From an uncultured Pseudomonadota bacterium (GTDB lineage Bacteria; Pseudomonadota; Gammaproteobacteria; Burkholderiales; SCOH01), in NCBI GenBank assembly GCA_937863215.1, contig CALMFQ010000309.1, forward strand, positions 1 through 7,973: 7,973 bases of DNA, given 5' to 3'. Both the position numbers and the translations under genes were made by a program. The notes under the pieces are model-generated. The model was not told the origin of the DNA, did not search any database, and saw only the letters and a program-made list of their open reading frames with translations. Each line of letters opens with the position of its first letter. Positions within the stretch are counted from its first letter, which is position 1. Below, in pieces: positions 4,630 to 7,973 of the stretch.

Positions 4630-6753
4630 CTACAGATTGCCGACAAACAGCTTGCGTACCAGCTTCAGCTTGATGCCGTGCGCTTCTTCCAGATGCATGC
4701 GTTCCAGGTATTTCTCCGGCACCGCCTTGTCGGCAAAAATATTGCCGATGATCATTTTTACCAGTTCCAGCGGGTGCTCGGTAGCATGCTTCAGCTTTTG
4801 CAGTGCACGCACGATGGTCAGTTCGTCTTCGGTGAAGTCGGTGCCGAACGGAAAGTCCGGCAGCAGGCCCAGATCGCGCCACGGTTTGAGGCGCGATTCG
4901 ACGATGTCCGGCAGGTTGCTGCGCTGCGAGGCAGGAATTTCGTAGTCGCGTGCAACTTTGCCGTTTTCCTTGGCTGTGTGCAGCAATTCATCCTGAAAGC
5001 GCGAGTCGGCCACCGCCAGCAGGCGTTTGATCACCTCCGAATCGCTCTGGCCACGCAGGTCGGCAATCCCGTATTCGGTAATCACCACATCGCGCAGGTG
5101 GCGCGGAATGGTGGTGTGGCCGTAGTTCCAGACGATATTGGAAACCAGCTTGCCGTGATGCACACGGGTCGAGCGTAGCATCAGGATCGAACGTGCGTCG
5201 GGCAGGGCATGGCCCATTGCCACGAAGTTGTACTGACCGCCGACGCCCGACACCAGCTTGCCCGAGTCCAGCCCGTCGGACACCGCGGCACCGAGCAGCG
5301 TGACCATCATGGTGGTGTTGATGAAACGCGCGTGGCGTCGCTGCAGGCGTGCGATTTCCTCGTGACCGTAAAGCTGGTTGATGTAGCCGATGCGGCTCAT
5401 GCCGATGTGGGCCAGCTTTTCCGGTTCCATGTCGCGCAGCTTCTGGTAGAAGTCCTTGGGGCCGAGGAAAAATCCACCGTGCATGAAAATGCCGCCACGC
5501 AACTTGCTGCCGAGGCATTTGGCATGAATGAATTCGCGGCTGGCAGGGTTTTCCAGCGATGCCGGCACACGTTCGTCGCCAACTACCAGTTCGCCATCCT
5601 GCCATTCGACACTGTCGCTCAGGATGCCATAGCGCTTCAGATAGTTGAAATCGCGCTTGCGCAGCGGCGATTGCACGGCCTCCTGCTCCAGTAGCTGGTC
5701 CAGCATTCCCGGTGTGACGTCGGTGGTGACCTGCTTGTCGTTCAACAGGCGCTGCAGCGTCGGGTCGCTGAACACCTCACGGCGGATGATGCCGGCATCG
5801 ATCAGCTGCATGAAGCCGTTGACGAACATTTCCGATGCGCCATACAGGCCTTCATCGAATTTGCCGAATTCACAGAGCGGATTCGGTTGCCCGCCGGAGA
5901 TCTGCTGGATGATCTGGAAATAGCTGCTGTTGTGTTTTTCGCGCACGATGATCGATTGTGCGATGGCGTCACCGAGCGAGCCGATGCCGATCTGCAGCGT
6001 GCCGCCATCCTTGACCAGTGAGCTGGCATGCAGGCCGATTGCATAATCCTGCAGTGTCACTTTCATATTGGGCGGGGCGAACAGGGTGTGGCTGGCGGCC
6101 GGGTCGGTCACAACGAAATCGAACATATCGGCCGACACGTCGGCATCGTTCGGCATGAACGGCATCTCGTTGTTGACCACGGCGATGGTGACCACCTGGC
6201 GCGACTTGTCGGCATGGATCAGGTCCAGTGCGTCGAGCGTTACGTCCGGGTTGGACGACAGCGACAGGCGCAGCTTTCCGTCCACTTCGCGCGCTGCAAC
6301 CGCCTGCGTCATCACGTTGACGCCCTGCACCAGCATGTCACGCGCCACGTGGCTGTAGTTGGAATAGATGTAATGCTGCTGGGCATTGGCATTATCCAGA
6401 TAGTCGCCGGTTTTCATGAAGAATTCCGAGACTTCGATATTCGCCGGCAGCGTGCCTTTGCGCAGGTCGGTTACATAGTCGAGGTCCGGATAATTGCCGA
6501 ACACACGCTCGACGAACGGATCGAGAAAGCGTTTTTCCAGATCGCTATGACCATGCGGTTTTTCCAGTGACAGTGCGGTGATGATTTTCAGCTTGAATGC
6601 CTTGTTGGCCTTGACGCGCTGGTACAGTGCATTGACCAGCGGATTCGGCTTGCCGATACCAAGCGGGATGCCAAGTACGATGTGGTTGCCGACTGTGGCA
6701 AACAGGGCATCGACGCAGTCCTCGATGGAATTGAAATAGCTCGGTGTTGCCAT
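4630..6753 (-). CDS. Acetyl-CoA hydrolase/transferase family protein, long form
   Basis: This 707-residue cytosolic enzyme of the class I CoA-transferase superfamily hydrolyses an acyl-CoA or moves CoA between carboxylic acids. The N-terminal domain is followed by the CoA-binding strand GGTLQIGIGSLGDAIAQSI (250-268) and by GASEMFVNGFMQLIDAGII (305-323), in which E308 is the likely catalytic glutamate that forms the CoA thioester. The C-terminal family domain is clear: SGVGGQYNFVAMG (502-514) and TTIPRHLRDVVITEYGIADLRG (547-568). Typical members have about 500 residues; this one has extra sequence between about 330 and 430 and a tail of about 110 residues after 595. GGGAG before the ATG at 6753 is a good ribosome site. 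Substrate is unknown; acetyl-, propionyl- and succinyl-CoA are the family's usual ones. An FNR-type promoter upstream suggests use at low oxygen. The gene ends facing MAPEG across a shared terminator. Confidence 0.88.
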   Translation of the reverse strand: MATPSYFNSIEDCVDALFATVGNHIVLGIPLGIGKPNPLVNALYQRVKANKAFKLKIITALSLEKPHGHSDLEKRFLDPFVERVFGNYPDLDYVTDLRKGTLPANIEVSEFFMKTGDYLDNANAQQHYIYSNYSHVARDMLVQGVNVMTQAVAAREVDGKLRLSLSSNPDVTLDALDLIHADKSRQVVTIAVVNNEMPFMPNDADVSADMFDFVVTDPAASHTLFAPPNMKVTLQDYAIGLHASSLVKDGGTLQIGIGSLGDAIAQSIIVREKHNSSYFQIIQQISGGQPNPLCEFGKFDEGLYGASEMFVNGFMQLIDAGIIRREVFSDPTLQRLLNDKQVTTDVTPGMLDQLLEQEAVQSPLRKRDFNYLKRYGILSDSVEWQDGELVVGDERVPASLENPASREFIHAKCLGSKLRGGIFMHGGFFLGPKDFYQKLRDMEPEKLAHIGMSRIGYINQLYGHEEIARLQRRHARFINTTMMVTLLGAAVSDGLDSGKLVSGVGGQYNFVAMGHALPDARSILMLRSTRVHHGKLVSNIVWNYGHTTIPRHLRDVVITEYGIADLRGQSDSEVIKRLLAVADSRFQDELLHTAKENGKVARDYEIPASQRSNLPDIVESRLKPWRDLGLLPDFPFGTDFTEDELTIVRALQKLKHATEHPLELVKMIIGNIFADKAVPEKYLERMHLEEAHGIKLKLVRKLFVGNL

Positions 6754-6871
6754 GTAGTCTCTCCCGTTCTGATTGTTGGATGGGTGTGTGCCGGTGGGCG
6801 TTTCTCCTCGTCGTGCCGGCTGTTTGCGGGAAAATTGGATATTGCGTGCTGGCCCCGTTCCAGCAAGGTTT

Positions 6872-6893
6872 CAGCATAATTTCTGCAGCATAA
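6872..6893. repeat. Short direct repeat in the acyl-CoA gene promoter
   Basis: CAGCATAA occurs at 6872-6879 and 6886-6893, 14 bp apart. The first copy contains the proposed -10 on the minus strand; the second lies between it and the FNR box. It may be chance or part of a regulator site. Confidence 0.35.
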
Positions 6894-6914
6894 AATCTTA
6901 CTGATTCAAATCAA
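6873..6914 (-). promoter_or_regulatory. FNR/ANR-type class II promoter of the acyl-CoA gene
   Basis: The 14-mer at 6901-6914, read on the plus strand as CTGAT-TCAA-ATCAA, matches the FNR consensus TTGAT-N4-ATCAA at nine of ten positions. Its centre (6907.5) is 29.5 bp from the first base of a minus-strand TATGCT (6878-6873). This is exactly the spacing in class II promoters, where FNR sits at -41.5 and replaces the -35. The predicted start is near 6866, about 113 nt before the ATG. Confidence 0.65.
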
Positions 6915-6925
6915 CTTTAAAGAAC

Positions 6926-6954
6926 AAAAAAACAAACCCGCCGGGCGGCGGGTT
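6926..6954 (-). terminator. Intrinsic terminator of guaA
   Basis: On the minus strand an 8-bp GC-rich stem, AACCCGCC (6954-6947) with GGCGGGTT (6942-6935), around a GCCC loop, is followed by TTG and a run of seven T (6932-6926). It begins 8 nt after the guaA stop and separates it from the FNR-type promoter. Confidence 0.9.
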
Positions 6955-6962
6955 GTTCGAGA

Positions 6963-7973
6963 TTATTCCCATTCGATGGTTGCCGGCGGCTTGCCGGATA
7001 CATCGTACACCACGCGGTTGATGCCGCGCACTTCGTTGATAATGCGATTGGATACCTTGCCCAGCAAGGCGTACGGCAGCTCTGCCCAGTGCGCAGTCAT
7101 GAAATCGCTGGTCACCACCGCACGTAGCGCTACCACCCATTCATAAGTGCGACCGTCGCCCATCACGCCCACCGATTTGACCGGCAGGAACACGGCGAAT
7201 GCCTGGCTGGTGAGGTCGTACCAGCTTTTGCCTTCGGCATTTTTGGTATTGCGCAGTTCTTCGATGAAAATCGCATCGGCACGTTTCAGCAATTCGGCAT
7301 AGTCGCGTTTCACTTCGCCGAGGATGCGCACGCCCAGGCCCGGGCCGGGGAAGGGGTGGCGGTAGACCATTTCGTGCGGCAGGCCGAGGGCGATGCCGAG
7401 CTGGCGCACTTCATCCTTGAACAGCTCGCGCAGCGGTTCTAGCAGTTTCAGATTCAGTGTTTCCGGCAGGCCACCGACGTTGTGGTGGCTCTTGATGGTG
7501 GTGGCCTTCTTGGTCTTGCTGCCGGCTGATTCGATCACATCCGGGTAAATCGTTCCCTGCGCCAGCCATTTGGCTTTCGGCAGCTTTTTTGCCTCGGCCT
7601 GGAACACTTCGACGAATTCGCGGCCGATGATTTTGCGTTTCTGTTCCGGATCGGTAACGCCAGCCAGGTAGCCCATGAATGTCTCGCTGGCATCAACGGC
7701 GATGACTTTTACGCCCAGGTTGCGTGCGAACATGTCCATCACCATGTCGCCTTCGTTCAGGCGCAGCAGGCCGTGATCGACGAAGACGCAGGTCAGTTGA
7801 TCGCCGATTGCACGGTGGATCAGCGCTGCGGCCACCGAGGAGTCGACGCCGCCGGAGAGGCCGAGAATCACTTCTTCGTCACCGACTTGCTCGCGGATTT
7901 TCTTGACCGCTTCTTCGATGTAGTTGGGCATGGTCCACGATGGCTTGGTGTTGCAGATGTGCAGCACAAAGCG
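6963..7973 (-). CDS. guaA: GMP synthase (glutamine-hydrolysing), 5' part outside the window
   Basis: The last 336 residues of GuaA are present; about 180-190 residues, the glutamine amidotransferase domain, lie beyond the right edge. The frame is open through the last base, so no start codon belongs to it here. The enzyme converts XMP to GMP with ATP and glutamine in cytosolic purine synthesis. The visible part opens with FVLHICNTKPSWTMPNYIEE and the ATP-pyrophosphatase P-loop LGLSGGVDSS. GTIYPDVIES, KSHHNVGGLPE and the XMP-binding, dimerisation region HPFPGPGLGVRILGEV follow. The C-terminus KPPATIEWE is the usual GuaA ending. All expected motifs are intact. It ends with TAA at 6965-6963 and its own terminator, so the downstream acyl-CoA gene is probably a separate transcript. 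Confidence 0.97.
   Translation of the reverse strand, partial: RFVLHICNTKPSWTMPNYIEEAVKKIREQVGDEEVILGLSGGVDSSVAAALIHRAIGDQLTCVFVDHGLLRLNEGDMVMDMFARNLGVKVIAVDASETFMGYLAGVTDPEQKRKIIGREFVEVFQAEAKKLPKAKWLAQGTIYPDVIESAGSKTKKATTIKSHHNVGGLPETLNLKLLEPLRELFKDEVRQLGIALGLPHEMVYRHPFPGPGLGVRILGEVKRDYAELLKRADAIFIEELRNTKNAEGKSWYDLTSQAFAVFLPVKSVGVMGDGRTYEWVVALRAVVTSDFMTAHWAELPYALLGKVSNRIINEVRGINRVVYDVSGKPPATIEWE

Noticed and set aside
5209..6570. Several open frames on the plus strand opposite the acyl-CoA gene
   Set aside because: The minus-strand protein has clear family motifs across the region. The plus-strand frames are short, discontinuous and compositionally shadow-like.

Overview
The window looks like ordinary chromosome from a Gram-negative betaproteobacterium, most likely of the order Neisseriales (Neisseria/Chromobacterium relatives). 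The basis is the overall resemblance of FabI, GuaA and DusC to that group, the fairly GC-rich codon use and the sigma-70-type promoters. No species call is possible by eye.

Layout from left to right. A GNAT acetyltransferase gene runs off the left edge on the minus strand (1-218). Diverging from it is a small eight-cysteine YkgJ/UPF0153-type protein (301-639), whose stop codon directly abuts the stop of a convergent hydroxypyruvate-isomerase-family gene (640-1419, minus). That gene shares a compact back-to-back promoter region with dusC (1520-2491, plus; TTG start), which modifies U16 of tRNA. fabI follows (2608-3393), encoding the NADH-dependent enoyl-ACP reductase of fatty acid synthesis. 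Next comes a tRNA operon with its own strong promoter and terminator: tRNA-Ser(GCU) and two identical tRNA-Arg(ACG) genes (3459-3759). A small membrane protein of the MAPEG family (3911-4294) has a palindromic operator candidate in its promoter.

The stretch 4294-4559 is the most unusual part. It is a 266-bp non-coding element with 21-bp perfect (29-bp near-perfect) terminal inverted repeats flanked by a TA duplication. Its whole interior is two adjacent hairpins of about 100 nt each, so it can fold into an almost fully paired three-way junction. It inserted exactly at the MAPEG stop codon, changing TAA to TAG without altering the protein, and it lies between that stop and the gene's terminator. 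It has no transposase, so it is MITE-like; I do not recognise the family.

The right part is on the minus strand. A long (707 aa) acetyl-CoA hydrolase/transferase-family gene (4630-6753) faces MAPEG across a bidirectional terminator (4581-4614). Upstream of it is a near-consensus FNR/ANR box placed exactly as in a class II anaerobically activated promoter. Further right is the 3' two-thirds of guaA (GMP synthase, 6963 to the right edge) with its own terminator.

The genes are mostly single-gene housekeeping units with individual promoters and do not form one pathway. Two loose links can be seen: DusC and the tRNA operon both concern tRNA, and the acyl-CoA enzyme is probably tied to low-oxygen growth. 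No phage, CRISPR or defence system is present.
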